In this document: positions 35,001 to 44,692 of the stretch, in pieces
Layout of the letters: every line of letters starts with the position of its first letter
Numbering within the stretch: the stretch's first letter is position 1
Assembly (NCBI GenBank): GCA_037576195.1
Contig: CM075102.1
Location: 2,108,001-2,172,000 of the forward strand
From: Phytoseiulus persimilis
Taxonomy: Eukaryota > Arthropoda > Arachnida > Mesostigmata > Phytoseiidae
Reading direction: 5' to 3'
Length of the DNA: 64,000 nucleotides
Program-made: the position numbers and the translations under genes
The notes under the pieces: model-generated
What the model was told of the DNA's origin: nothing
Seen by the model: the letters and a program-made list of their open reading frames with translations, nothing else
The model's database searches: none

Positions 35001-38000
35001 CATTTTCTTCACCGAATACGCGAGCGAAAGGGTCACGGCTAACGGCAGACCTTCTGGTACGGCAACCACAAGAACGGTCACTCCAATGATGAAACAATTC
35101 ACCATATGTTGAGTATCTCCAGTTGCCCAAGATCTCTGGTGCACGACGAACACAGTGATCAGATGTCGCACTACGAGTATGAGTACCGTAAGAACGGCAA
35201 TTGCAGAGCCTGGAAACGAGCGGAGAATCATTCAACGTTCATGAAGTCCTATCGAGGGACCGATGAAAGCTCCATCAGCCGATAGAGTTCGACATCGCAC
35301 TCTACCCGAGCTTCGCGCGGATCGTCTGATCGGTCGACTCGAGTACTCACCCACATATCCAATTTGAATCGCGAGTTTGGTAAGTTTTGCCTGGAGAACT
35401 GATTTCTCCTTTCGATGGGCTTCTTCTTCAGCATCTCGCTCTCGGGTTGGTGAAGTCGCAGCATCCGATCGGTCCGCCATAGGCATGCCGATTTCGGCTT
35501 CCTCATCTAGAATAAGTTGGTCGACGTTTTGGAGGCGAATCAGTTGTTTAACTGTGACTGGCACAATATTCGATTGAGCGACCCGCCCGTCATGCACTAC
35601 TTGATGCACCTGTACGGATGACTTGATCGACGTACGGCGAACGCGGTGTAAGGTCAAACGGGCGGGTCGATCAACAAACTCCCAGATCCATTTTTCAACT
35701 CCACACACAGCATGCGATGCTCAAGCGAAAGAATAGCGGCAAGCGGCGACCCCAGACAGAGTTCAGCAGAGGACACAGCTGCGAGAGGAGAGGGATTCTC
35801 GCCGACGATTGACCAACAGAAAACCCATCACCGAGCCCAGAGAAGCAACCCCATTGTGCCCGTCACCGGTTGAGTATCAACGATAGTGTGAGTATTCGTG
35901 TGGCTGTGAACGACTCCGAAACCTTGCAGAACTGACGAGACTTCAGGCTTCCGAGTTTCTCGTAGCTGCCGACAGGAGTAGGCAGACAGTCTTTAAAGCG
36001 CTTGAAGCGGAATCCATACTTTCACAGCAGAGAGTGAGCGTGTAAGATAGCCCTACAGTCGGAGCCGAAACAGGAAGTTGTAAGGAACTTGTTAGGGAAA
36101 GCTTCGCCCGACTTCGGCGTCAGAGACAGTTGAAGCCACAAGGCCCACGAAAACTTGGACATGGACAAAATACCGTGGCCTGTAGTCAGCGGAGATAATT
36201 CCTGGTGATTTTTGCTGTCCGCGGTCTGAGCATTGTGACGCCGTTGACTACTCGCTGAAAGATCCACTGAGCTTAACGATTTGCTGCCACTGCGTCCGAC
36301 TCCTGTAGGTGATTCAGAGTTTCGAACCCGGTCTATTCGTCTGTCAAGGTGCTCTGTTCGACGTTTCCGCGGAAGAGCGATACGACCGTCCCGCCCCTCC
36401 TGTGTTCGTTGTTCTGCCCGATCCACCAAGGCCTTTTACTCGAGGTTTCTCGTCGTTCCCCGTTTCCGTCACCGGGGCCTCAGACATCATCATACCCCCG
36501 ACTATTCTCCCCGATGAATCTCGAATAATCTCCCCCCGAAGGTCGGAATCGCTCGTGACGCACGAAGAGTCCCCCTCTGAACGGATTCTATTGGGAATGC
36601 AGGGTCCCGAGCATGCTGCGGCTGCTGCGTACAGGAGCAGCCATTCGTATCGCTGTGCGCTAGGACAAAAATCACAGGCTCACGCGACATGATGGTGATT
36701 GAGATAGAAGCGGCTATCTCGAGCGATCAACATCAGATTGCAAGCGAAAATTCAAAACCCGAGTCCAAACTGAAGGGAGGAGCGGTACAGCGCATCTTTC
36801 ACTGTCGTGCTGGTTGGACAACGTAAAGCGAATCAGATCGGTTCCCCGACGCCGCGCCCACAGCTCGGGGTTAACCGGGCGATTTACGCTGATATCGTCC
36901 GACTGTCATAAGGTGAATGATGATGAGAGTGGAACAGAAATGAGATTCGATTGAAGCCCGGTTGGATAGAGGTGAACGGGAGCGATCAGCCACCCATCGA
37001 CAGTGATCGATCAAAATTTTCAACATGTCAACCACAATGATTGAGACAGCACCAACATCGACAACAACAACAACAATGGGTACAACACACAATAGACATT
37101 GAATTACTCTAAACGGACGTTCTACCTTGGACAGCTGTTTTCGAACTCATGTTTGCAGCACGAGAAGGATGTCTGGCCTCTGTTTTGTTGAGTATCAACG
37201 TACCAACAACACAGCGAGAAGAAACGGAACCAATATTACAACTCGTAGCTATTAGTGGTATTATAGTACTTCATCTATTTGCCATGACCGAACGGTCCGG
37301 GCCTCGTTCGTACAACGGAAGCGGTCAGTATAACGATAGATCACTCAGTCAGTCAGTCAGACGCTGAACGGAGCACAGAACGAAATGGAGCTTCAACAGA
37401 GCAATCGATCGATCAACACAAACAATCAGACGAGCTCATCAAACCAAATAATCATCAATCATTCAATCACTTCGGAAAGAACAAACCAATCCATCTCTTA
37501 ATCTGTCGGAAGCACTATCAGCGATGTCAAGAAGAGAAAAGCATGCCGCCTCTCGCCGAGAGAAAACCAAGAACTACGTCTAGAGCGCCAAGTTTGTTCG
37601 ATGTTTACTCTAGTTCGATTGCGAGGGTCTCGAGGCGGCTTTCTGTCGACTCGCTTCTCACGGTGGGAAACAAGAGAGGCGAACAAAAACGGAAACGAAC
37701 AAAAATCAGCTTTTCTCATCATCGGCCGATAGAATTGAAATTACTGATCTAACCAAGCATGGCAAAAGCTTACCCTTCTTCTTGGGCTTTTTATCGCCAG
37801 CCTCCTTGCCGCCCTCGTTGTTTGCGGCTCCAAGAAGCGTGAGGATGATACCCGCTTGAGAATTAACACCGACGGCGGTCACAAGAACTTTTCCTGATCC
37901 TTCCATCACGTGCGTTCCAGAAAACAGCATCGGGTCGGAGTTTTCACCTTTTTTCACGTGATCGCTCTCGCCTGAACACCGACGGACGCACGGCGGTCAA

Positions 38001-39168
38001 CAGAGAGGTCGGAGAGTGAGTCACACGGCGGTCAGCGCGAACGGACGAGGGGGAAGGACGGGGAAAAAGAAATTTAGCTCGAAGATTCCTCACGGGTGCC
38101 AGGTGGGGTGACGCACAACAGGAGTAACGAGACGAGATATTTCCACAGATTAGGAAAGAAAACTCACCGGTCAGGGTGGATTCATCGATTTTCAGGTCGT
38201 TCGACTGGATGATAATGCCGTCAGCGGGCAAAAGATCTCCATATTTCACTTGACAAATGTCTCCAACGACAATCTCAGCAACTCCGATTTGCAACAACTC
38301 GGATTTGCGTATAACAGCGAATGTGTGTTCCTGCTCAATACGATTCTGGAGACCGCGGAACTGTCTCTCTTTGGTGTAATCGTTGAAAGCTGTAACCAGG
38401 ACAACAATGATAACCGAAACCAGGATCGCGACTCCTTCGATCCAACTTGCTTCTGAGTCGCCCGTATCTCCATCCCCATGTGCTTCTTCTGCGTTCGGCT
38501 CAGCCGAACCTTCTGGGTCTATAAATGCCAGCACCAACGAGACGAAAGCTGCCACCTACAAACAGAGAAACTGACTGCGATAAGAGCTTGCATGAGTGAT
38601 TTCTGCCGTGCTCGGGACGTAAATGTATTTTGAGAACATGGCTGATACGGTCACCTCCGCTTAGCCGCTCCATCGGATAACCGGGCCAGCGCGGATCTCA
38701 ACGAGGCGGGATCGAAGTCCCTGGACGTACCTGCAGAATGATCAGCGTCATATCTTGCAACGCTTCCCACACCAGCTGGGCGAAGGTTTTTGGCGGTTTC
38801 GGTGGGATCGAGTTGGCGCCATAGAACGCTTTGCGAGCGTCAAGGTCTGACTCAGCACCCGTCAGACCTTCCGTGGGTGACGTCAGGAGTTTTCTGCGAG
38901 TTAGGAAGACATCTTGAGCGAGTCTCCAACGGCGAGGGACATGGGTGAATTGCATCACAAACGAAAGTTGGACGGAATGGAGGAGGGCGGGGGGTTAGCT
39001 CGCACATGGAGGGGGGGGGGGGGGGGGGGGGGCTAGCAATGGTTAGAGCACTTACTTGCAGAGTTCCTGGATTCCACCGTAATCATCGACGATTCTCTGG
39101 ATGGCTTCATGACCGCGAGTCTCCATCAACTCGCGGAGCTGTTGGACAGACACAGTGAACTGCGCCAT
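22343..39168 (-). CDS. PMCA: Plasma-membrane Ca2+-transporting P-type ATPase (PMCA), nine coding exons, long-tail isoform
   Basis: Pumps cytosolic Ca2+ out of the cell across the plasma membrane using ATP; calmodulin relieves tail autoinhibition. Nine exons (listed separately) join with matching phases: 3960 coding bases, 1319 residues. Seen in order: actuator TGES at 221-224, membrane PEGL at 391-394, phosphorylated Asp434 in DKTGTLT, KGAS nucleotide-site motif at 560-563, TGDN at 679-682, TGDGTND at 766-772, the Ca2+-site motif NLIMDT around 862-867, then the calmodulin-binding start [15 protein letters not shown] ending at 1083. The last exon gives a Ser/Thr/Asn-rich tail of 236 residues ending ETSI, a class I PDZ ligand. 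Length is normal to slightly long for PMCA because of the tail. The start codon has a strong context (AGCAACCATGG). Exons 1 to 8 are certain as a family match; the exact use of alternative splice sites is inference. Confidence 0.95.
22598..22660 (-). repeat. Asn-codon microsatellite inside PMCA coding sequence
   Basis: AAC/AAT repeats encoding the N7-S-N8-S-N3 tract of the long tail. Likely length-variable between individuals. Confidence 0.9.
25180..25257. repeat. Perfect 14-base inverted repeat with 50-base loop
   Basis: GTCAATTCCCTTCG at 25180-25193 pairs with CGAAGGGAATTGAC at 25244-25257. It immediately precedes an open plus-strand frame (25225-25473). Confidence 0.8.
25225..25473 (+). 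CDS. Coding-like plus-strand frame in PMCA intron 8 (weak)
   Basis: Eighty-two codons beginning after a GTG, rich in D, E, P and S (for example [18 protein letters not shown]) and ending DVLKQVE. No ATG start, no clear acceptor and no family. It overlaps a minus-strand frame at 25266-25517, so at most one of the two is real. Confidence 0.2.
   Translation: MTESASAKGIDSWRQNDDCDFPIDPSEPLEPWSPGQIAGLEPFEKKNVSTFAGKFGTFFRETASQSAVAELASGFDVLKQVE
25496..25822 (-). CDS. Candidate small secreted protein nested in PMCA intron 8
   Basis: An ATG-started 108-codon frame on the same strand as PMCA. It begins [20 protein letters not shown], a plausible signal peptide, then a mature part with Cys residues ([19 protein letters not shown]) and a charged second half ([19 protein letters not shown]). 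The start context is poor (T at -3). The end could be the TGA at 25496 or a splice at TAC|GTGAAG. It does not resemble a family that I can name. Chance is possible. Confidence 0.33.
   Translation of the reverse strand: MRVLDVCVIFLASVCLVSEGSFVLAVDGDRTRSWLRVAASYPCLSDMITNLTCLKHSFALFESMPSRFIDTVSLRLSKDGRFDEETTQRSDTRADYRLYVKFCTHSNV
29329..29472 (-). CDS. PMCA: PMCA coding exon 8 (start of calmodulin-binding domain)
   Basis: Forty-eight codons, phase 0 at both ends. The acceptor is GATTCTTTATAG|ACTTTCAC and the donor ACTCAG|GTATGT. It reads [16 protein letters not shown], then a Ser-rich linker, then [20 protein letters not shown], which is the first half of the PMCA calmodulin-binding helix. A second good acceptor inside the exon (CCTTTCTCAG|GATGTC at 29388) is also phase 0 and would drop 28 residues of linker. 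Confidence 0.9.
31841..31870 (+). repeat. (TG)n microsatellite
   Basis: Thirty bases of TG with one TTT interruption. Confidence 0.9.
32454..32636 (+). CDS. Candidate exon for a secreted Cys-rich peptide, antisense within PMCA intron 7
   Basis: A very strong acceptor (CTTCTCTCGTCTCGCTGTCGCAG) opens 60 codons to TGA. After ILTKDR the frame has a hydrophobic core, [13 protein letters not shown], like the h-region of a signal peptide. A short mature part follows with five Cys ([20 protein letters not shown] then GRCMRGNCS). The start codon would lie in an upstream exon, which I could not find; the open frame itself has only a GTG. The stop lies 235 bases before the PMCA exon on the other strand, so the 3' ends may overlap. 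Confidence 0.38.
   Translation: MLTKDRFPLLLLSLLAALFPERGLIATTVIASDCQTSITTECQCVAYPTPNGRCMRGNCS
32872..33996 (-). CDS. PMCA: PMCA coding exon 7 (hinge and C-terminal membrane domain)
   Basis: Exactly 375 codons, phase 0 at both ends. The acceptor is CTCTCTACCCACAG|GTGCCGG and the donor CCCAAG|GTGAGT. It begins [20 protein letters not shown], contains TGDGTND and [13 protein letters not shown], then the last six membrane helices including the Ca2+-site helix with [18 protein letters not shown]. It ends CIPTKRIPK. It is the longest exon. Confidence 0.96.
34248..35209 (-). CDS. PMCA: PMCA coding exon 6 (catalytic phosphorylation exon)
   Basis: Residues 341-660. The acceptor is CTCGTTTCCAG|GCTCTGC and the donor CCTGAA|GTAAGT. 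It covers membrane helices 3 and 4 with [20 protein letters not shown], the DKTGTLT aspartyl-phosphate site (Asp434), and the nucleotide-binding domain with [13 protein letters not shown]. It ends at [10 protein letters not shown]. It is the second-longest exon of the gene. Confidence 0.96.
35351..35506 (-). CDS. PMCA: PMCA coding exon 5
   Basis: Fifty-one codons with two leading bases and one trailing base. The acceptor is AACTTATTCTAG|ATGAGGAAG and the donor GTGG|GTGAGT. It encodes an acidic linker ([16 protein letters not shown]) followed by the conserved [20 protein letters not shown] that leads into membrane helix 3. A second acceptor 45 bases upstream (CCAGTCACAG|TTAAAC) is in the same phase and open throughout, so a 15-residue longer form is possible. 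Confidence 0.92.
35507..37773 (-). other. PMCA intron 4 (2.3 kb) at the splice site A position
   Basis: I looked for a minus-strand cassette exon with matching phase (two bases in, one base out) and found none apart from the 45-base extension of exon 5. A plus-strand candidate exon is listed at 36309. AATC/CAGT repeats lie around 37330-37480. Confidence 0.5.
36309..36692 (+). CDS. Candidate plus-strand exon inside PMCA intron 4
   Basis: The acceptor GTCCGACTCCTGTAG is followed directly by 127 open codons to TGA. The sequence starts [19 protein letters not shown], is Pro- and Ser-rich ([17 protein letters not shown]) and ends with an Ala run and QKSQAHAT. Amino-acid make-up looks protein-like, but no family is recognised and no upstream exon was found. 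Confidence 0.3.
   Translation: MIQSFEPGLFVCQGALFDVSAEERYDRPAPPVFVVLPDPPRPFTRGFSSFPVSVTGASDIIIPPTILPDESRIISPRRSESLVTHEESPSERILLGMQGPEHAAAAAYRSSHSYRCALGQKSQAHAT
37774..37971 (-). CDS. PMCA: PMCA coding exon 4
   Basis: Sixty-five codons with two leading bases and one trailing base. The acceptor is GTGTTCAG|GCGAGAGC and the donor AAGAAGG|GTAAGC. It completes the actuator motif TGES and carries [20 protein letters not shown]. It ends in a Lys-rich segment, KKPKKK, which is where the phospholipid-sensitive region and splice site A lie in vertebrate PMCAs. The following intron is 2.3 kb, much longer than its neighbours. Confidence 0.93.
38168..38555 (-). CDS. PMCA: PMCA coding exon 3
   Basis: Encodes residues 93-221 plus one base. 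The acceptor is TTTCTCTGTTTGTAG|GTGGCAGC and the donor ACCG|GTGAGT. It holds the first two membrane helices ([12 protein letters not shown] and [17 protein letters not shown]), separated by an acidic extracellular loop. It then enters the actuator domain, with [17 protein letters not shown] and DESTLT just before the split Gly of TGES. Confidence 0.94.
38731..38893 (-). CDS. PMCA: PMCA coding exon 2
   Basis: Fifty-four codons plus one leading base. The acceptor is CTAACTCGCAG|AAAACTC and the donor CTGCAG|GTACGT. It encodes the cytosolic N-terminal stretch with [19 protein letters not shown] and the beginning of the first membrane helix (TLIILQ). The intron before it is 162 bases and contains the long G/C homopolymer at 39011-39032. 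Confidence 0.92.
39011..39032 (+). repeat. G22 homopolymer in PMCA intron 1
   Basis: Twenty-two consecutive G on the plus strand, so a C22 run in the PMCA pre-mRNA, 24 bases after the exon 1 donor. The length may be affected by sequencing. Confidence 0.9.
39056..39168 (-). CDS. PMCA: PMCA coding exon 1 (start codon)
   Basis: Codes 37 residues plus two bases, beginning [19 protein letters not shown] and ending IQELC followed by AA. The donor is AA|GTAAGT. The context ACCATGG is a near-ideal start, and the residues match the usual PMCA N terminus. This exon is too short to stand out as an open frame and was found by following the splice phase back from exon 2. Purine-rich sequence just upstream is probably 5' UTR. 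A possible UTR acceptor (TGTCTGTCAG) would start this exon at 39350. Confidence 0.88.
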
Positions 39169-42100
39169 GGTTGCTTTGGTCAGTTCCCTCTATTCGACTC
39201 GATGGGATTCAATGCTGCTTCCTTGCTAGCGTGCGAGGAATCCGTTTCTCCGGTATCGGTTCTTCGTCGTCGTCTCCTTTTTCTTCTCGGCACAATTAAA
39301 CAAATGATCCTCAAATGATCCTCAAGCAATCATACAGTCAAACAATCAGACTGACAGACAGGTCGGTCAGTCAGTCTTCCAATGGCAGTCTTGGTAAGGG
39401 CAGAGTTCTTCTTGGTCAAGGATACTATTGAGGAGGAGAACGAAGCAGGAAAGCAGTCTTCGGGCCGTTTTCACGATAGTTAGACGAGAGTCACAAGTGT
39501 TGAGCTCTTCGCTCCGCCTTCAACCATCGACGACAACCTAGTGGACCACTTCGCCTGCAACTGAGAACCACGAAAAGGTTAGCGGACTCCCGCTTCTCTC
39601 CTTCCACTAGCTTGAAAGACCCGGTGCTCTCAGAGATCACACACTTGCGCTTCGTATCGGACTCCGTCAAGCGTCCACAATCAGCTCTGACAGCCTTTCA
39701 CTGAGTTGCCGGCGATCAAATGACCTGAACTCGGGTGCGAGTCGGCAGAAGAACCAGAGAGGCTTCAAGAACGCTCTCCAGAACCGGAGAGCTCCGTTAT
39801 GACCTTCGTGTGCAGGAGCCGGGGTCAGCGGCGAATCCCTCCACGCATAGTCTTATTCTTGGAAGCCAACTCCGTGATATTCTGCTGACTCGCCGCTGGA
39901 CTGTTCGGAATCCGATCATTGCGGTGGCCGTCCCGCTCGTTGGACTCATAGCCACGAACAAACCGCAGTACCGAAGCCCCAGAAACTCAACCGTGGCTTC
40001 CTCGTTCTCAAAGAAGCGATACTCGGGGAACGCTCGCTCCGCCTCGCGAGGAGCCCTCGAACATACGTGCACCTATATGCTCCTCCGGTAAGTTTGTTGG
40101 AATGTGCGCTCCTGTCCGCTTTCGAACCGCTCGTCCTTGGGAAGAACTTCAACACCGGTTCATTAGAAAAGCCCAGTTCGGTTCGGCGAAGACCCCTCTA
40201 CCGACACCGTTGGTCTGACCGCGCCCTTCCGCCTCTCCTCGGTGCTCCTCGTGATAGCTGTTCTAGATGAATTGGCAAACACGAACGAGAACACATGTCG
40301 GGTCGAAATTCGGGGATTGATACTGGATGTACTTTGAGCTGTGGTCGGGCCGAACGCATCCCGATCGAGATTCCAGAACCCAGCTCGGGGTCGCGGTTTC
40401 CAGAAGCCGAATCGCCAGAGAACGAGGGGCGCGCGAAACGATGCTCTGATGCTCATTCGGAGAAATAATTACATTTTTCAGTCGATGCGGGGTGCAACGT
40501 CCATAACCTGCGATCCTTTGCGCATCATCTTCCTCAACAAGAGCTCGGCCGCCGACTTCACAGAACGCGTCACAGAATGTTCTCGACATTGTGTGCCCGG
40601 AGGAATCGCATATGGTGTACGCGTGAGCACCCTATTTGCGCGCCGCGCTTTTCGCCGAGCTGTTTGAGCGCTGGGTCTTGCATCTGATGGAACCGAGTTC
40701 AGAATAGCCGACACCGGCTTCTCTGCCGCGGCTGCAAGCTGCTGTTTCAGAGCGCGGAGAAATGTCCACCGGCCTTCGTCCAGCCCAAAGTCTCTGAGCA
40801 TACGCGACTGCTGTTGTTGGCAGTCAGGCAGGCGAACTCCGAGGAAAGGAAGCTCTCGCTCAGTTGCTGTCGGGTCGGTGTCCGAGATCTCTCTGTCTCA
40901 TCAGAACCACAGCGGCGACGAAGGCCCAGACTACATCACAGCATTAGCGTAAATGGCAGCTAGCTGATGAGTTCTGTTGTAGGCCCAGCCCAGTTTTAAT
41001 AAGTTTCTCCCCTCTCCGCGGGTTCGCCTTTATTTGTCTGCCGCAAGGACTGCTTAGATGGGATGAACTCCGATTGGTTCGAGCCGCAGGGAATCATTCT
41101 CCTCAAATATTGCGCGTGAACTTACAGGAGTGATTGTTGAACAAGGTGAGTTGGCAGGCTGTCGGGGGCAGGAACGATTGAGACGACATACGGGTGACCT
41201 GCAATAGAAGACAACCTCTGAATATGCATTCCCACACTTGCTCATTCACGCCGCCACTGAGGCGGACGACAATGCTGCTGCGATCGTGACACTACGAACT
41301 CCAAGTAATCAATAAATCAACGCACTCCGAACCGAGACGTTCTGCGTGCCCTGGCACGTTCAAGCCAAGCGGACTGGGCCGCGGGAAAAACCCGGCGAAG
41401 CTGATTCCCCTTTTCTTTGTTTTGAAGTAATCTCGAGACTCTCGGCACGTCTCGCCGGGCCACGCGAAAAAGGCAAAAAAATGGCGTCGGCCCGCTAACG
41501 AGCGTCAAAACTTCTGAACACGAGATATGAAGGCGATGACGTCGACGACGACGACGACGACGCCGCCGCCAACAGCGACAACAACCAAGAGTACGGCGAC
41601 GATGCTGTCTGACCCGGCTGGTAACAGCCGAAAACCCGGAGAAGACGACAACATCAAGAAGTGCAAAGTTTTCAGTGACACTCGGCGCGCGACGCCGTCC
41701 GATCCGGCCATGACCGATCTGTCATAGCGATGCATCCACCTCTCGCAGGCTTCCAGTTGACTTCTCAACGCCGGAATAATAAATATCGGCGCGAACTCCG
41801 ATCCACTATGACCATACTGCCCTCTACGGGTACACTGGAATCACACGCGTGGGGAACACGTCCCGTTCCCCTCAGTTCTCATGGGCGCTCAACGAAAACT
41901 CCTCACTCATGGGGACATCTATCTAACAGGTCCTCGCAGCGAGACCGCAAGATGATAACGATGGGCATCGATCCTTGAACGAGAAAACCTACCGGTAACT
42001 ACTACGCGAGGAACGGATGAACGAAACCAACGACACGACACAACTGCAAACACTCATCGCAGGGGAGGGATAAACATGGACGAGATCCAGGAACACCGCG

Positions 42101-43900
42101 GGAGCCGCGACGCATCGCCACTCAAGTTTCATTTTCGTGTAGAGTCGCGGAGAAAAATGACAGAGCTCGAACGACGGAACGAAACTCCACACGGGACAGA
42201 GCCGTTGTCCGTTGAGAGAGCGCGTCAATTTTTCAGGCGGAATGCCGCAGAAATTCACCACCGAATCAACGAACAAAGATTCGTATGGGGGGGCCTTGTG
42301 CCGAACTGTGGAAAAACAGCCACTCAGAAGAGCTGACGTCCCATTGAATATTTCGCTCGTCAAGTACTGCATTAAACATCAGCTAGCAGGCTAGCCAGTC
42401 AGTCACCCACCCAGCCACGGAGGCTGGCGGCAGACCGAACGTGTAACAAACGTCTGTTTGCGTGCTGAGTTCTCTTCCTATTCCTTCCCCTCGGCGTACG
42501 CTCGGGAGGTTCCCGAAGAATCTGGAGATCGTTCACAGTTTGTTTGAGATCTCGGGGTGAACAAATAGCGATTTTTTCCCCCCAGACCTCCAACAGAGCT
42601 CGCGCTTCAGGATGTGGCTGTGTGAGTGTTGGTGCGTGGCTGCGTGCGTGCGTGCAGAGCCTTCTATCTGTCGGTCGGTGTGTCTGCACGTCCATCCGTC
42701 TGTCCGTCCGTCGGGTGGCATGCCCTTTCTCTGCAGTGGGGAGAAGAGGGAATCGTTCATGAGTTCGGTGTTCGACGTGGTCTCCAGACGGCGCCACCTC
42801 CTCTGGAGATTCGTCCCTCGAATCAGGTTCCCTAGATCCGGGAGAGCTGATTTTACACAACCGACCGATTTATAGACTTCGCCGCCATTCACATGGCCCG
42901 GATAGCCAGAAGCGAAGCGCGAATATTCCAACGACGTCGTCGTCCTCCTCGATCGTCGAAACAACGTCCCGTCCTCCAGCTGCGACAGATCCGGCGAGCT
43001 CGGGAGAAAAGAACGACTGAAGAAGAAGGAGGGAAGCATCGTCGCCACAGACAGTCGCTGATTGGATCGAGATCGGACGACCCCAAGTTTTGGTGTACGT
43101 TGATAGCGGAACCGGTTCTTATCTCGCGCAAAAGGAGCCGACTAAAGGTCAGCGAGCGCATTTCGCCGCTGCTGGAGCCGCTCTTCGCCGAAAGCGGGCG
43201 TTGCTGACATGTGCGTTCGGATATTGCTGGCTCAATACTGTAGCCCGGGGCGTCACAACAGGACGGCTGACTAGCTGCCTGGGCGGCTTGTTGGCTATGG
43301 CAGGCAGGCAGGCTGGCTATCAATGTTCCTAATAACTTCCGTCTCTCTTGTGCGTTTTGCTTCTTCTGCAGCCCTGCACAACACTGCTGTGGATTTCTCT
43401 TTCGCACACAGCCGAGGAGCCGGAGCTGCTCTTCCCTCTCGTCCGTCCGTCCAACCAACCGAGGCCGGCAAACTGAGAGAAAGCAGTAGCAGATAAGAAC
43501 AGCGTGGTTAGGAGCCCTTCCCGGCGGAGTTTGCGGCCCCAACTCGACCATCGTTGCCCCTGCCGTTGCCAACGACATCAGGACTTTCACCAACTGCACT
43601 AGCAGCAGCAGATGCCAGCAGCATTTATAAGAGGAAGACATCGCGTGTGAGCTCGGATTAGGACTTTGTTTGTCAGCGACAACACGATGGCCGCCGTATC
43701 GCAAGCATGACCGACCGAAACTGAGAGGTAGAGAACAGAGCGAAGGTTTCACAGCAAACGAGTCGCCGCTAGGTCGAGTGCCGCTCTCATCACTTGGCCG
43801 GTCCGCTCGGATTTCGGCAATGTTCCATGTCCTCTAGCCAACCTGATCTATCGCTCGGATCGTCTTGGACTGGGAGCAGGTTTGTATAGGCGAGAATACC
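39169..43900 (-). other. PMCA 5' flank, probably 5' UTR and upstream introns
   Basis: The first bases upstream of the ATG are purine-rich and exon-like. Beyond that I see chance frames in GC-rich DNA, a GAC repeat at 41541-41562, and a short ATG-started plus frame at 42076-42336 (86 codons, charged, good ATG context) with no family. A 287-codon minus frame (42889-43752) lacks any motif. Confidence 0.4.
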
Positions 43901-44663
43901 ACGCGCTGTGCAACACCCCACGAGCGATGACTTCGCGCACGGAGAGAAGACGCGTTCCCCACTTCCTGAAGGAGGGGATGGGCCGAAAATTATGAGGAAT
44001 TCTCGGAGCGTTCCCACCGACACGGCGCTTCGCCACACACGGCAGTCATGCACCCGCGGCCCCAATCGAAAGTCCGAGCCGCTTCCGCAGGGCGGAATGG
44101 TCGGTAGTGATTGAATTTCTGCTCATTTTCCTCTCTCTTCTCTGGGGAAATGCTCATGTGAGTGTGAGTCCAACAACACCAGGTGGGAAGTCGACAATCA
44201 GAACCTCGTTCACAGGGACCACTGACGCCGTCGTCTCCGTCGCCGCAAACATTCAGGATGAGATGGACGCACAGGGAGAAAGAGCGTGGGCCGAAGGAAT
44301 GGCAGTAGCAGGGTGAGGAATGGGAATTCAGGGATTCTCGACTGCAGAGCGCTCTTCCCATCGAGACTTGTGTTCAGATGAATCTGCGAATGTTCGCCCG
44401 CTTGATTCGAAAGCGACTCCCAAAACGTTCCGTCTCTGATCGGCGTCAATTGTTTGACTGATCCGTGCGCCCGATAACTCCTCCTCTGCTCGTTTTCTGC
44501 TCCTCGGACTCCGTCTTCCTCTGGGTTCGGCTCCCGGTGGTTGCTGTCGAATGTTCGGTGGCGTTCGCTCGCTCCTCGATTCGCATCGCGAGAGAGGTCG
44601 GAGAACGTTTTGTTGTCTGGAGAGCAAGCGGCCGGCCGCACACGCTAAACTCTGCGTGAAAGA

Positions 44664-44692
44664 AGCGGCGGCGGCGGCGGCAGCAGCAGCAA
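44664..44692 (+). repeat. (GGC)n(AGC)n trinucleotide repeat
   Basis: About six GGC units followed by AGC units. Confidence 0.85.

Noticed and set aside
42889..43752. 287-codon minus-strand ORF upstream of PMCA
   Set aside because: No motif, Cys/Arg/Ser-rich composition typical of GC-rich chance frames, and long frames overlap it on the other strand.
44107..44316. Plus-strand frame with a signal-peptide-like start
   Set aside because: It begins with GTG, has no ATG and no acceptor, and lies in GC-rich flank with frames open on both strands.
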